The notes under the pieces are model-generated. The model was not told where the DNA came from, did not search any database, and saw only the letters and a program-made list of their open reading frames with translations. DNA of 32,128 bases from assembly GCF_003075455.1 (NCBI RefSeq), contig NZ_QDAE01000023.1, forward strand, positions 1 through 32,128. The letters run 5' to 3'. Both the position numbers and the translations under genes were made by a program. This stretch comes from Arthrobacter sp. Bz4 (GTDB lineage: Bacteria > Actinomycetota > Actinomycetes > Actinomycetales > Micrococcaceae). This document shows positions 22,663 through 31,233 of the stretch, in pieces. Position 1 is the stretch's first letter, and each line of letters opens with the position of its first letter.

Positions 22663-25230
22663 ATGGCACACCTGCTGTACCGCTTAGGCAAGTTTGCATC
22701 ACGACAGCGCTGGTGGATTGTTTCCGCGTGGCTTGCCATTCTGTTGGCCGTGGGGGGTTCAGCGGCCGCGTTCTCGGGCACGTTGAGCAACAACTTCACC
22801 ATTCCCGGCACTGAGTCACAGCGTGTCCTGGATGAGCTGAGGGACACCATGCCTGAGGCCATTGGCGGTATGGGAACCATTGTGTTCACGACCCCCGATG
22901 CTGCAATGACCGACGAACAGCAGACCGCTGTCGAGGACGCGCTCGCTGACCTTGAACAGGTTGAGGGCGTCGAATCAGTCATTAATCCCTTCGACATCTC
23001 CCGGCAGCTCGAGGACGGCCAGGCCGGCATCGACGAGGGCCGCGCTGAGATCGAGCAGGGCACCACCGAGCTCGAAGCCGGTGCCGCGCAGGCAGAAGCC
23101 GGTCAGGCCGAGCTGGATGCCCAGCGCGCCGAGTTTGAACAGAGCCGGGATCTGCTCCCACCCGAGCAGGCGGCGGCAATCGAGGCTCAGCTGGCGGAAG
23201 GCCAGGCCCAGCTCGACGCGTCGCTTGCCGAGATTGAAGAAGGCCGGGGTCAGCTTGAGGAGGGCCTCGCGGAGCTCGACCTCGCCGAGCGAACCCTCGA
23301 GGCGTCCTCCGGAATCAAGTTCGTGTCCGACGACGGCGCCGCAGCGGTAGCCAGCGTCCAGTTTGATTCCCAGATTGACGCCGTCACCCCGGAAACCCGC
23401 GAAGCGGTCCAGGTTGCAGCCGACGCTGCCACCGAAGCGGGCGTTGAGGTCAATTACAGCAAGGAAATCGTCCAGGACATTTCCGAAATCTTTGGGATCG
23501 CAGAGATCGTCGGCCTGCTGGTCGCTGTCATCGTGCTGATCGTCATGCTCGGCACCCTGGTTGCTGCCGGGTTGCCGCTGCTGATGGCCATCGTCGGCGT
23601 CGGGGTCGGAGTGGGTGTGACCTTTGCACTGACCGGCGTCATCTCGATGAGCTCCATTACCCCCGTGCTCGCCTTGATGCTCGGTCTCGCTGTCGGCATC
23701 GATTACTCCCTGTTCATCGTGAACCGGCACCGGACCCAGCTGCTTCGCGGCATGGACCTGCAGGAGTCGATTGGCCGGGCCACCGGTACCGCTGGCAACG
23801 CCGTCCTGTTTGCGGGCATCACCGTGATCATTGCCCTCGCGGCCCTAGCAGTACCGGGGCTGCCGTTCCTGACCCTGCTCGGGATGTCAGCCGCCGGTAC
23901 GGTTGCTGTCGCGGTCCTCGTGGCGCTCACCCTGACCCCGGCGTTGCTCGGGTTCATGGGCCGGAAGGTGATCTCCCGCCGCCGGTGGGCCAAAGCGGAG
24001 GCTGAATCCGACCTTAACTCCTCCCACGAGCAGTTGCAGCTCGAGGCTGACAAGCTGTCTGCCAGCGGTCGTGGCTGGGGAGGCTTTGCCACCCGCAAAC
24101 CGATCCTCACCCTCATCGCGGGCGTTGCGGCCCTTGCAGTCATCGCACTCCCAGCCCTTGAACTTCGGGTGGGCCTGCCCGACGGCGGCTCGGAGCCAGT
24201 GGACTCGACGGCGTTCCAGGCGTACGAGCTGGCGGGGGAGTATTTCGGCGAGGGGACCAACGGTCCGCTGCTGGTGGTGGCTAATCTTCCCGCCACCGAC
24301 TCTGACGCTCAGCTAAGCGAGCTACAGCTCGAGGTCGCCGACCGCCTTGCCGCAGTGGACAACACGGCCGCTGCCGTTCCGGCGGGCGTCAGCGACGACG
24401 GGCGGACCGGCATTTTCCAGGTGATCCCCACCGAGGGGCCCGCCAGCGAGAGCACCGAAGAACTGGTCCGGGAGCTCCGCGACTCAGCGCCGGGCATTGA
24501 ATCGGACACCGGCGTACTGATCTCGGTGACCGGTCAGACGGCAGCCAACATCGACGTCTCAGAGAAGCTGATGGAAGCAATGCCCCTCTACCTGGGGATC
24601 GTCGTCGGGCTGTCGCTGGTGCTGCTGCTCCTCGTGTTCAGATCGATCCTGGTTCCCCTGATCGCCACGGCAGGTTTCCTGCTGTCCCTGCTGGCCAGCT
24701 TCGGTGCCACCGTAGCGATCTACCAGTGGGGCTGGTTCGGTGACATTTTCGGGGTGACCAACCCAGGACCAATCCTCAGCTTCCTACCCATCATCCTGAT
24801 CGGCGTCCTGTTCGGGCTGGCAATGGATTACCAGATGTTCCTGGTCTCGGGGATGCGTGAGGCCTGGGTCCACGGAGGCAGCGCCAAGAGCGCCGTCCGG
24901 GTGGGCTTCAGCCACGGTGCACGGGTGGTGACCGCTGCAGCCATCATTATGGTCGCGGTCTTCGCCGGATTCGTGTTCTCCCACCTGACCATGGTCCGGC
25001 CAATCGGGTTTGGTCTGGCCTTCGGGGTGCTGATTGACGCCTTTGTGGTCAGGATGACCCTGGTGCCTGCCGCTATGTACCTGCTGGGAAGGCACGCCTG
25101 GTGGCTGCCGAAGTGGCTGGATCGTATCCTGCCGGACGTGGATGTCGAGGGCGCCCGACTAGCCCAGTCAGTACCGGCCTCGGAAACTGACGCCTCGGAT
25201 GATGTCGATCAGGTAACAGTCAAGGGGTAA
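22663..25230 (+). CDS. MMPL family (RND-type) membrane transporter
   Basis: An 855-residue proton-driven exporter of lipids or toxic compounds. After a first transmembrane helix (about 20-42) the periplasmic loop carries an Ala/Glu/Gln-rich heptad region (about residues 117-209; units such as AGIDEGR, AEIEQGT and AELDAQR), predicted to be a long coiled coil. Two six-helix bundles follow the RND plan, each with the Asp-Tyr proton-relay pair: LAVGIDYSLF (D347-Y348) and LAMDYQMF (D722-Y723). GAGGAA six bases before the ATG at 22663 fixes the start; an extended frame back to 22336 overlaps the TetR gene and is not credible. It follows its probable TetR repressor. The substrate is unknown. Confidence 0.92.
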   Translation: MAHLLYRLGKFASRQRWWIVSAWLAILLAVGGSAAAFSGTLSNNFTIPGTESQRVLDELRDTMPEAIGGMGTIVFTTPDAAMTDEQQTAVEDALADLEQVEGVESVINPFDISRQLEDGQAGIDEGRAEIEQGTTELEAGAAQAEAGQAELDAQRAEFEQSRDLLPPEQAAAIEAQLAEGQAQLDASLAEIEEGRGQLEEGLAELDLAERTLEASSGIKFVSDDGAAAVASVQFDSQIDAVTPETREAVQVAADAATEAGVEVNYSKEIVQDISEIFGIAEIVGLLVAVIVLIVMLGTLVAAGLPLLMAIVGVGVGVGVTFALTGVISMSSITPVLALMLGLAVGIDYSLFIVNRHRTQLLRGMDLQESIGRATGTAGNAVLFAGITVIIALAALAVPGLPFLTLLGMSAAGTVAVAVLVALTLTPALLGFMGRKVISRRRWAKAEAESDLNSSHEQLQLEADKLSASGRGWGGFATRKPILTLIAGVAALAVIALPALELRVGLPDGGSEPVDSTAFQAYELAGEYFGEGTNGPLLVVANLPATDSDAQLSELQLEVADRLAAVDNTAAAVPAGVSDDGRTGIFQVIPTEGPASESTEELVRELRDSAPGIESDTGVLISVTGQTAANIDVSEKLMEAMPLYLGIVVGLSLVLLLLVFRSILVPLIATAGFLLSLLASFGATVAIYQWGWFGDIFGVTNPGPILSFLPIILIGVLFGLAMDYQMFLVSGMREAWVHGGSAKSAVRVGFSHGARVVTAAAIIMVAVFAGFVFSHLTMVRPIGFGLAFGVLIDAFVVRMTLVPAAMYLLGRHAWWLPKWLDRILPDVDVEGARLAQSVPASETDASDDVDQVTVKG

Positions 25231-25255
25231 GGTGTCGCCGCTTGGTGCGCTGGTC

Positions 25256-25283
25256 TTGCCTGAGAGGTAAGCCGACGTACTAT
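25256..25283 (+). promoter_or_regulatory. Promoter of second TetR gene, leaderless
   Basis: TTGCCT (25256-25261), a 16-nt spacer and TACTAT (25278-25283), followed by 7 nt and the ATG at 25291. No ribosome site is present. Confidence 0.6.
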
Positions 25284-25290
25284 TCAAGAC

Positions 25291-25886
25291 ATGGCCAGAC
25301 CACCCAACCCAGAGCGCAAGACGGAACTGCTTGACCAGATCCTGGACTACTTGCTGGATAAGACCTTTGCAGGACTCAGCTTTCGTACCCTGGCAGATGG
25401 CCTTGGTATCAGCAGTTACGTGCTGGTCTACCATTTTGGCAATCGCGAGGAGCTGGTCAACCAGATCGTCACCCACATTGAGCGTCGCGACGAAACGGTG
25501 AAAATGCCTGACCCGGCTGAGCTCAGCGGGAGGAGTTCTACGAGTGGTCACTAGCGTCCTGGAAGTGGACTCAGATCGAACGCAACCGGCAGTTGCAGCG
25601 GCTGGAGTTCGAAGCATCCCTGCACGACGCTGTGAGCCCCACGCCGAGGGAGAGCGCGGTAGCGAAGTTCGACTACTGGCATGGCTTCATTCGCGACTGG
25701 CTGTTGAACCAGGGTGTGCCGGCAGACCGGGCTGATGCCGTCGCGCGGGTCCACATTTCGGGCATCTATGGATTGCAGTATGACTTCGTCGTCAACCGGG
25801 ACCGGCCGGCTGCTGAGGCTGCGCTGCTGCTCTTGATGGACTACTTTTTCGATGGGTTGGACCGGGCACTTGACCAGCAACAGTAG
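25291..25886 (+). pseudogene. TetR family regulator, frameshifted
   Basis: The N-terminal 80 residues form a TetR helix-turn-helix (about residues 12-58: LLDQILDYLLDKTFAGLSFR, then TLADGLGISSYVLVYHFGNR). That frame stops at 25554. The ligand-binding half continues in another frame: EEFYEWSLASWKWTQIERNR, then an all-helical domain ending in DYFFDGLDRALDQQQ at 25886. The join falls in the GGG run at 25528-25530; one extra G would give LSGEEFYEW and restore a normal protein of about 198 residues. A lost base (true mutation) or a homopolymer error in the assembly are both possible. It follows the MMPL gene on the same strand, 60 nt away, and has its own promoter. No function beyond DNA binding can be stated. 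Confidence 0.78.
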
Positions 25887-25926
25887 TCCAGTCAACAATT
25901 TCTGACTTGAAGCAGCGCACCAACCG

Positions 25927-25960
25927 AAAAAGGCGGGCACCGTGAGGTGCCCGCCTTTTT
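25927..25960. terminator. Bidirectional terminator
   Basis: AAAAAGGCGGGCACC and GGTGCCCGCCTTTTT form a perfect 15-bp stem with a GTGA loop. With A-run and T-run flanks it serves both the rightward TetR gene and the leftward catalase gene. Confidence 0.97.
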
Positions 25961-25984
25961 CAAACCCATTAGTGGGTGAGTCGG

Positions 25985-27478
25985 TTAGACCTTGTTGGCT
26001 GCTTCGGCCTGGGTGCTGCCACCGGAGGCGTCGGCGCCAAGTGCCGCACGAAGCTTGGCACCGAGTTCGACGTCGACGTTGGTCCAGTACTGGATGGCCC
26101 GTTCCCGGATGGCGTCGATGGTGACGCCGCCGACGGCACCGGTGATGGTCTCGAGGAAGCGAGCCCGCTCACCGTCGTCGAACACCTCGCGGTACAGGGT
26201 GCCGGCCTGGCCGAAGTCGTCGTCTTCAGCGTGGAGGGAATGCGCGGCGCGCACCAGATCGCCGTCGTTCTCCCAGCCGCCGTGTGGACCGTACTGCGCC
26301 GGGTCAGCCGCGGGGCCGCCCACCGAGTTTGGGGCGTAGACCGGGGTGGAGGGCGAGTTGAAGTCGTAGCGCGCTGCTCCGTCCTTCGAGTAGTTGCGGA
26401 CCTCGTTCTTCGGCGCATTCACGGGCAGCTGTGCGTGGTTGGTGCCCACACGGTAGCGGTGTGCATCAGCGTAGGAGAAGATCCGTGCCTGCAGCATGCG
26501 GTCGGGGCTGGCTGCGATACCGGGGACGAAGTTCGACGGCGCGAAAGCGGCCTGCTCGATCTGCGCGAAGTAGTTCTCCGGGTTGCGGTTCAGGGTGAGC
26601 TTGCCGACGGGGATCAGCGGGTAGTCGCCCTGCGGCCAGACCTTGGTCAGGTCGAACGGGTTGAAGCGGTAGTCCTTGGCGTCGTCGTACGGCATGATCT
26701 GGACCTTGAGGTCCCAGCTGGGGAAGTTGCCAGCGGCGATGTTCTCCGACAGGTCGCGCAGGTGGTGATCGGCGTCCGAGCCAGCAAGCGCCTCGGCCTG
26801 GTCTCCGGTCAGCACCTCGTGGCCCTGGTTGGACTTGAAGTGGTACTTGACCCAGGACTTCACGCCGGCTTCGTTGATCCACATGAAGGTGTGCGATCCG
26901 TAGCCATTCATGGTGCGCCAGGAGTTGGGCAGACCGCGATCGCCCATCAGCCAGGTCACCTGGTGTGCTGACTCGGGGCTGAGGGTCCAGAAGTCCCACT
27001 GCATGTCGGCGTCGCGCAGGTTGGTGCCCGGCAGGCGCTTCTGTGAGTGGATGAAGTCCGGGAACTTGATGCCATCGCGGATGAAGAAGACGGGGGTGTT
27101 GTTGCCGACCAGGTCGTAGTTACCCTCGTCGGTGTAGAACTTCAGGGCGAACCCGCGGGGGTCACGCCAGGTGTCGGGTGAGCCCTGCTCGCCGGCAACC
27201 GAGGAGAACCGCAGGAGCGTCTCGGTGACAGCACCTGGCTGGAACAGTGACGCCTTGGTGTATTCGCTGACGTCCGAGGTGACCTCGAAGGTACCGAACG
27301 CGCCGCCACCCTTGGCGTGGACCACGCGCTCGGGGACACGCTCGCGGTTGAACTGTGCCAGCTTCTCGATCAGGTAGTGATCGGTCAGGGGAATGGCACC
27401 GTCGCGGCCGAGGCTGGACGAGTTGGCGTCATCAATGACTGGTGCTCCGGATTGGGTGGTGCTGAAGTTCGAAGACAT
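25985..27478 (-). CDS. katA: Catalase, haem, small-subunit clade
   Basis: Breaks down H2O2 to water and oxygen in the cytoplasm. The 497-residue length and sequence fit monofunctional clade 3 catalases: the catalytic His is H54 in [13 protein letters not shown], the catalytic Asn N126 in [15 protein letters not shown], and the proximal haem ligand Y336 in [23 protein letters not shown] five bases before the ATG is the ribosome site. It follows a Fur-family gene by 55 nt on the same strand, the arrangement of furA-katG and catR-catA, so it is probably peroxide-induced. The amine oxidase elsewhere in the window makes H2O2, but there is no direct link in the sequence. Confidence 0.97.
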   Translation of the reverse strand: MSSNFSTTQSGAPVIDDANSSSLGRDGAIPLTDHYLIEKLAQFNRERVPERVVHAKGGGAFGTFEVTSDVSEYTKASLFQPGAVTETLLRFSSVAGEQGSPDTWRDPRGFALKFYTDEGNYDLVGNNTPVFFIRDGIKFPDFIHSQKRLPGTNLRDADMQWDFWTLSPESAHQVTWLMGDRGLPNSWRTMNGYGSHTFMWINEAGVKSWVKYHFKSNQGHEVLTGDQAEALAGSDADHHLRDLSENIAAGNFPSWDLKVQIMPYDDAKDYRFNPFDLTKVWPQGDYPLIPVGKLTLNRNPENYFAQIEQAAFAPSNFVPGIAASPDRMLQARIFSYADAHRYRVGTNHAQLPVNAPKNEVRNYSKDGAARYDFNSPSTPVYAPNSVGGPAADPAQYGPHGGWENDGDLVRAAHSLHAEDDDFGQAGTLYREVFDDGERARFLETITGAVGGVTIDAIRERAIQYWTNVDVELGAKLRAALGADASGGSTQAEAANKV

Positions 27479-27533
27479 AAGGCTCCTTTGTTGGTGCGGT
27501 TAGTGACTTTGGGGTGGTCTGTGAGGGGTGGAA

Positions 27534-27983
27534 CTAGCGACAATCGGCGCAAAGGCCCTGGTAGACGACGTCGGCAATCTGGATCGTCATCGGGCTGGCG
27601 CCTTCCGGCCACTGCGGGGTCAGGCAGGGCGCGTGGCCGACGGCGCAATCGACGTCCTCGATGCGGCCGCAGCCGGTGCAGACGGCGTGATGATGGTTAT
27701 CGTCCACGCGGGTCTCGTACCGGGCGGGAGAGTGGGGCGTTTCGATCCGGCGCAGCAATCCCAGTGCGGTCAGATCGGCCAACACCACGTACACGGATTG
27801 CACGGTGATGTCGGGTAAATCGACGCGGACGCTGGCGGCGATGTCCTCGGTGGTGGCATGGGGGGACAGGTCGACGGCGGCCAGCACCGCGAGGCGCTGG
27901 CGGGTCACCCGGCGCCCGTTGGCACGCAGGGCGGTAGCCCACTGCGCCTCAGCGACTTCCGGTTGTGTTGCCATCTCGGTCAT
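27534..27983 (-). CDS. Fur family regulator, PerR/CatR-like
   Basis: A metal-dependent repressor of about 149 residues. The N-terminal winged helix (about 15-85) contains RRVTRQRLAVLAAV and TVQSVYVVLADLTALGLLRR; the C-terminal dimerisation domain has the metal-site stretch DDNHHHAVCTGCGRIEDVDC and a closing CADC, giving two CxxC pairs for structural zinc. Position before katA and resemblance to actinobacterial CatR/FurA suggest a peroxide sensor for catalase rather than iron uptake. The ATG at 27983 has GAGG two bases upstream. An in-frame TTG at 27995 stands 6 nt after CAGAAT, so a leaderless TTG start is possible, and a third ATG at 27974 is not excluded. Confidence 0.88.
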   Translation of the reverse strand: MTEMATQPEVAEAQWATALRANGRRVTRQRLAVLAAVDLSPHATTEDIAASVRVDLPDITVQSVYVVLADLTALGLLRRIETPHSPARYETRVDDNHHHAVCTGCGRIEDVDCAVGHAPCLTPQWPEGASPMTIQIADVVYQGLCADCR

Positions 27984-28000
27984 GACCTCAGTCAACCATT

Positions 28001-28021
28001 TATTCTGAGAAACTCATAATA
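28001..28021. promoter_or_regulatory. Fur/PerR-type operator
   Basis: TATTCTGAG-AAA-CTCATAATA is a 9-3-9 inverted repeat with one mismatch, located 18 bp upstream of the Fur-family ATG and overlapping the CAGAAT -10 candidate. Its AT-rich arms and size fit a Fur/PerR/CatR box, hence autorepression of the fur-katA operon. Confidence 0.65.
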
Positions 28022-28088
28022 GGCGCGCCGGTGGCGTTGGGGCGGCCGGGCGTTGGGTACCGTTAGTAGATCACTGAGAGGGATGTTC

Positions 28089-28847
28089 ATGAGCCGATCC
28101 ATCTGGGAGCACTCCCAAACCGTCGTAGTGGACGGAGTTTCCTGTTCGGTCAGGACCGTCGGAACTGGCAGCCGCGAGGTGGTCCTGATTCATGGGATCG
28201 GGGTCTCCACCCGCTATTTCGAACCGCTTGCCGAACGCCTTGCCCGGACCTGCACCGTGCACGCCATTGAGCTGCCCGGGTTCGGGGCGATGCCCGCGCC
28301 GCGGCGCCGACTCACGGTCAAGGAGTTTGGCGGTATTGCCGCTGCTGTGATGCGGATCCTCGGAGTGCGCGACGCCGTCGTCGTCGGACACTCAATGGGC
28401 TCCCAGGTTGCCTCGGAGGCGGTGCGTGCTGCCCCCGAGTTGGTGGGCCGGCTGGTGCTGCTCGCGCCCACCATCAACGATCGGGAGCGGACCGCTGCCA
28501 CGCAGATGATGCGTCTGGCGCAAGACACCCTGAGGGAGTCGCCGGTGGCTAACTACATTGTGATTTCCGACTATTTCCGGGCCGGGATGAGGTGGTATCT
28601 GAAGACTCTGCCTTCCATGCTGGAACACCGGCTGGAGGACGCGCTGCCGGAAATTGCCTGCCCGGTCACTCTGGTGCGGGGAAGCCGCGACCCGATTGTG
28701 CCCGCCGACTGGCTTAGTCGACTGGCGGCCACCGGTCAGGACGTGACAACCGGGGAAATCCAGGGGGAGCCCCATGTGATGATGTATCGCTCACCCGAAC
28801 CCACCGCCCGATTCTGCCTTGGCGAAACATCACGTGTTGCTCGCTAA
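28089..28847 (+). CDS. Alpha/beta hydrolase
   Basis: A 252-residue cytoplasmic alpha/beta-fold enzyme of unknown substrate. It has the oxyanion-loop HGIG (VVLIHGIGVSTRYFEPLAER), the nucleophile elbow GHSMGS, the acid GSRDPIVPADWL, and a late His in GEPHVMMY. The ATG at 28089 is six bases after GAGAGGG; an ATG two codons earlier touches that ribosome site and is less likely. It diverges from the Fur-family gene, 105 nt away, and overlaps the next hydrolase by up to 29 nt, so the two are co-translated and probably act together. Confidence 0.85.
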   Translation: MSRSIWEHSQTVVVDGVSCSVRTVGTGSREVVLIHGIGVSTRYFEPLAERLARTCTVHAIELPGFGAMPAPRRRLTVKEFGGIAAAVMRILGVRDAVVVGHSMGSQVASEAVRAAPELVGRLVLLAPTINDRERTAATQMMRLAQDTLRESPVANYIVISDYFRAGMRWYLKTLPSMLEHRLEDALPEIACPVTLVRGSRDPIVPADWLSRLAATGQDVTTGEIQGEPHVMMYRSPEPTARFCLGETSRVAR

Positions 28848-29541
28848 ACGAGCCTGGTCGTGGGTGCTGGACTACGTCTACGTAGGATATTGGCAGGTGC
28901 ACGGGTTCCTCTTCCGGGAGGATCCAGCCAGATACCTGACCCCCGACCGAGGTGCCGACCGTGAGGCCGGTCCGCCAGTGCTTCTCATTCCCGGCATCTA
29001 CGAAACCTGGCAGTTCATGCGCCCGGTCGCAGCTCATCTTGCGTCGGCTGGCCACCCGGTCCATGTGGTCCAGCAGCTCGGGTACAACCGGGGCACCGTC
29101 CAGTCCATGGGAAGGTACGTTGCTGAATATCTGGCGGCCCACGACCTGACCGATGTTGTGCTCGTGGCCCACAGCAAGGGCGGGCTTATTGGAAAATACG
29201 TGATGACGCAGCCCGACAGCGGAGACCGCGTGCGGCAACTGATTGCCATCAACTCGCCGTTCTCGGGCTCCATCTACGCGAATTTCTTCATCCTGCCGAG
29301 CATCAGGGCGTTCTCACCGGGGAACAAATTCCTCCGCACCCAGCTGGCCAATATTGAGTCAAACGCCCGGATCACCTCCATCTACAGCAGCTTCGACCCC
29401 CACATTCCGCGGGGCAGCCAGCTGCCAGGAGCCGAGAATATTCAGCTGCCGACCATGGGGCACTTCAGGATCATCGGCGACAAGCGGCTGCTCGGCGTCG
29501 TCGACCAGTCGATCGCCGACTACGGCTCCAGTACGGGCTGA
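28819..29541 (+). CDS. Alpha/beta hydrolase, lipase/esterase-like
   Basis: A 240-residue alpha/beta hydrolase resembling the EstA/triacylglycerol lipase group: PPVLLIPGIYETWQFMRPVA forms the oxyanion turn, LVAHSKGG the nucleophile elbow (S119, with A in the usual first Gly position), and PTMGHFRIIGD supplies the His. A DPHIPRGSQLPG loop carries the probable acid. No signal peptide is evident. The frame opens with TTG at 28819, inside the end of the preceding hydrolase; a GTG at 28834 is an alternative, and neither has a clear ribosome site, consistent with translation coupled to the gene before it. The substrate is not known. Confidence 0.78.
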   Translation: MAKHHVLLAKRAWSWVLDYVYVGYWQVHGFLFREDPARYLTPDRGADREAGPPVLLIPGIYETWQFMRPVAAHLASAGHPVHVVQQLGYNRGTVQSMGRYVAEYLAAHDLTDVVLVAHSKGGLIGKYVMTQPDSGDRVRQLIAINSPFSGSIYANFFILPSIRAFSPGNKFLRTQLANIESNARITSIYSSFDPHIPRGSQLPGAENIQLPTMGHFRIIGDKRLLGVVDQSIADYGSSTG

Positions 29542-29668
29542 GCGGCAGATAGCTCGTTCGACCTAAGCGCTCCGGTCCTTGCCGAGAGTCCGTGCCCGGT
29601 TCGTTTGCCTAGAGCCCCCGACCCGCGGCACGCCCGGAGTCCCGCGCCGGAGAGGTTCGCCCCCGGTT

Positions 29669-29725
29669 CCGGCGAACGCAGCAGATACCGGCGAACGCCC
29701 CCGATATATCGGCTGCGTTCGCCGG
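29669..29725. repeat. REP-like triple 19-bp repeat
   Basis: Three abutting 19-bp units: CCGGCGAACGCAGCAGATA (29669), CCGGCGAACGCCCCCGATA (29688), then an inverted copy TATCGGCTGCGTTCGCCGG (29707). The first and third form a perfect 14-bp inverted repeat. The last two meet at a CGATATATCG palindrome. Confidence 0.88.
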
Positions 29726-29830
29726 TTTGGGGCGCGGCTGCGGGTTTCGGCCGCGATGGAGACGCAGTGGTTGCTTAGCCGGGTTCCATGCTCCGGGATC
29801 GTTGGTTGCTGGAGGAAACCACTTCGCCGT

Positions 29831-29836
29831 TACACT
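29831..29836 (+). promoter_or_regulatory. -10 box, leaderless MFS gene
   Basis: TACACT ends 6 nt before the GTG at 29843, with no ribosome site. TTGCTG at 29806-29811 is a possible -35 with a 19-nt spacer. Confidence 0.5.
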
Positions 29837-29842
29837 TCATAA

Positions 29843-31123
29843 GTGCCCAGACTCCTCGCCGATATCACCCCTCTGAAAGAGAGCCCTGCGTTCCGGAGAC
29901 TGTTCTTCGGGATGGCGCTTTCAGCGGTCGGCACCCAGCTGACCCTTGTCGCTGTGAGCCTGCAGGTATACAGCCTGACCGAGTCCAGCCTGAGCGTTGG
30001 CCTGCTGGGGTTGTTCGCCCTGGTTCCGCTGGTGGTTGCCGGACTTTACGGCGGTGCGATTGCTGATGCGCATGACCGGCGCAAAGTGGCTCTGGTCTCG
30101 GGATTCTTCCTGTGGGGCAGCACCATGGCGATCGCCGCGCAGGCCTGGGCGGGCATCGAAAACGTGTGGCTGCTCTACGCCCTGGTGGCAGTCCACTCGG
30201 GCGCGGCAGGAATCAACCAACCCACCCGGACCGCAATCATTCCGCGACTCGTCCGTCCCGAACTGCTGCCGGCCGCCAACGCGCTCAGCATGATCACCTT
30301 CGGATTGGCGATGACCGTGGGTCCATTGTTCGCTGGGTTGCTGGTTGCTCAGGTGGGATACGGCTGGACCTACACGGTCGACGTCGTCACCTTCACCGCA
30401 GCGCTGTGGGCACTGTTCAAGCTGCCCCCGATGCCCCCGGAAGGCAAGGTCCGGAAAGCTGGCCTCGCCACGGTGCTTGAGGGATTCAGATATCTGGGTA
30501 CGCGGCCCAATATCCGGATGACGTTCCTGATTGACCTCGCAGCCATGGTGATGGCCCAGCCGCGGGCGTTGCTGCCAGCGATCGGGGCGGTACTCATTGG
30601 CGGCGGCGAGCTGACAGTCGGGATCCTGTTGGCCTCTGTTGCCGTCGGGGCTGTCCTCGCGGGGTTGTTCTCCGGGCCGTTGGGCCATATTCACCGGCAA
30701 GGTCTGGCCGTGATGTGGTCGGTGATTGGGTGGGGAGCCTCGGTGAGTGCCTTCGGGCTGGTGGTGGTGATGGCGGCCAACTCTCAGGCCGCCGCGCCCG
30801 ACACCCTGTCCCCGTGGATCATCCCGGCGGCGATCTGCCTGGTCTTCGCCGGGATCTCCGATTCCATCAGCGGCGTTTTCCGCAGCACCATCCTGCAGTC
30901 GGCTACCCCCGATGCGATGAGGGGCCGCCTGCAGGGAGTGTTCATCGTCGTCGTGGCCGGTGGCCCGCGGTTGGGTGACATGGTGGCTGGCGGAAACGCC
31001 GAGTGGCTGGGGGAGGGCTGGACTGCAGTTTGTGGCGGGTTGCTCTGCATTGTGTTGGTCATCATTTTGATGAAGCGCCAACCACGCTTTGCGCAGTACG
31101 ATTCACGTAACCCCGAACCGTAG
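29843..31123 (+). CDS. MFS transporter, EntS-like
   Basis: A 426-residue inner-membrane exporter of the major facilitator superfamily with about twelve hydrophobic segments. The first helices contain FFGMALSAVGTQLTLVAVSL and the inter-helix 2-3 motif GGAIADAHDRRKV characteristic of MFS proteins; a conserved GAAGINQPTRTAIIPRLVRP segment is typical of the EntS/MFS_3 group, which includes siderophore and drug exporters. The GTG start is preceded by TACACT at leaderless distance. No siderophore biosynthesis gene is nearby, so the substrate is open. Confidence 0.85.
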   Translation: MPRLLADITPLKESPAFRRLFFGMALSAVGTQLTLVAVSLQVYSLTESSLSVGLLGLFALVPLVVAGLYGGAIADAHDRRKVALVSGFFLWGSTMAIAAQAWAGIENVWLLYALVAVHSGAAGINQPTRTAIIPRLVRPELLPAANALSMITFGLAMTVGPLFAGLLVAQVGYGWTYTVDVVTFTAALWALFKLPPMPPEGKVRKAGLATVLEGFRYLGTRPNIRMTFLIDLAAMVMAQPRALLPAIGAVLIGGGELTVGILLASVAVGAVLAGLFSGPLGHIHRQGLAVMWSVIGWGASVSAFGLVVVMAANSQAAAPDTLSPWIIPAAICLVFAGISDSISGVFRSTILQSATPDAMRGRLQGVFIVVVAGGPRLGDMVAGGNAEWLGEGWTAVCGGLLCIVLVIILMKRQPRFAQYDSRNPEP

Positions 31124-31233
31124 CCGCGGGCCAGAACATCATGGTCCGTGAATAGGGCCGGATGTGGAACAGTCCAGTTATTCGGTGCGTTGTACGGGAT
31201 GAACGACCGATACTCAAGGAGTTGGCAGTTTCA

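Larger units (their letters stand above)
29542..29842. other. 301-bp intergenic region with REP-like element
   Basis: No gene is supported here. The left half is GC-rich and featureless to me. The middle holds the 19-bp triple repeat listed separately, preceded by GTTCGCC at 29655-29661, a degenerate fourth copy. The right end contains the promoter of the MFS gene. Confidence 0.7.

Noticed and set aside
25500..25560. Programmed frameshift in the second TetR gene
   Set aside because: No slippery heptamer or downstream structure was seen; a lost G in a G-run is simpler.
25985..27478. Catalase as part of the amine oxidase pathway (H2O2 removal)
   Set aside because: It is about 14 kb away with its own Fur-family regulator, operator and terminator; the biochemical fit is general.
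29921..31081. Minus-strand 386-residue ORF
   Set aside because: Antisense of the MFS gene; His/Gln/Arg-rich with no domain.
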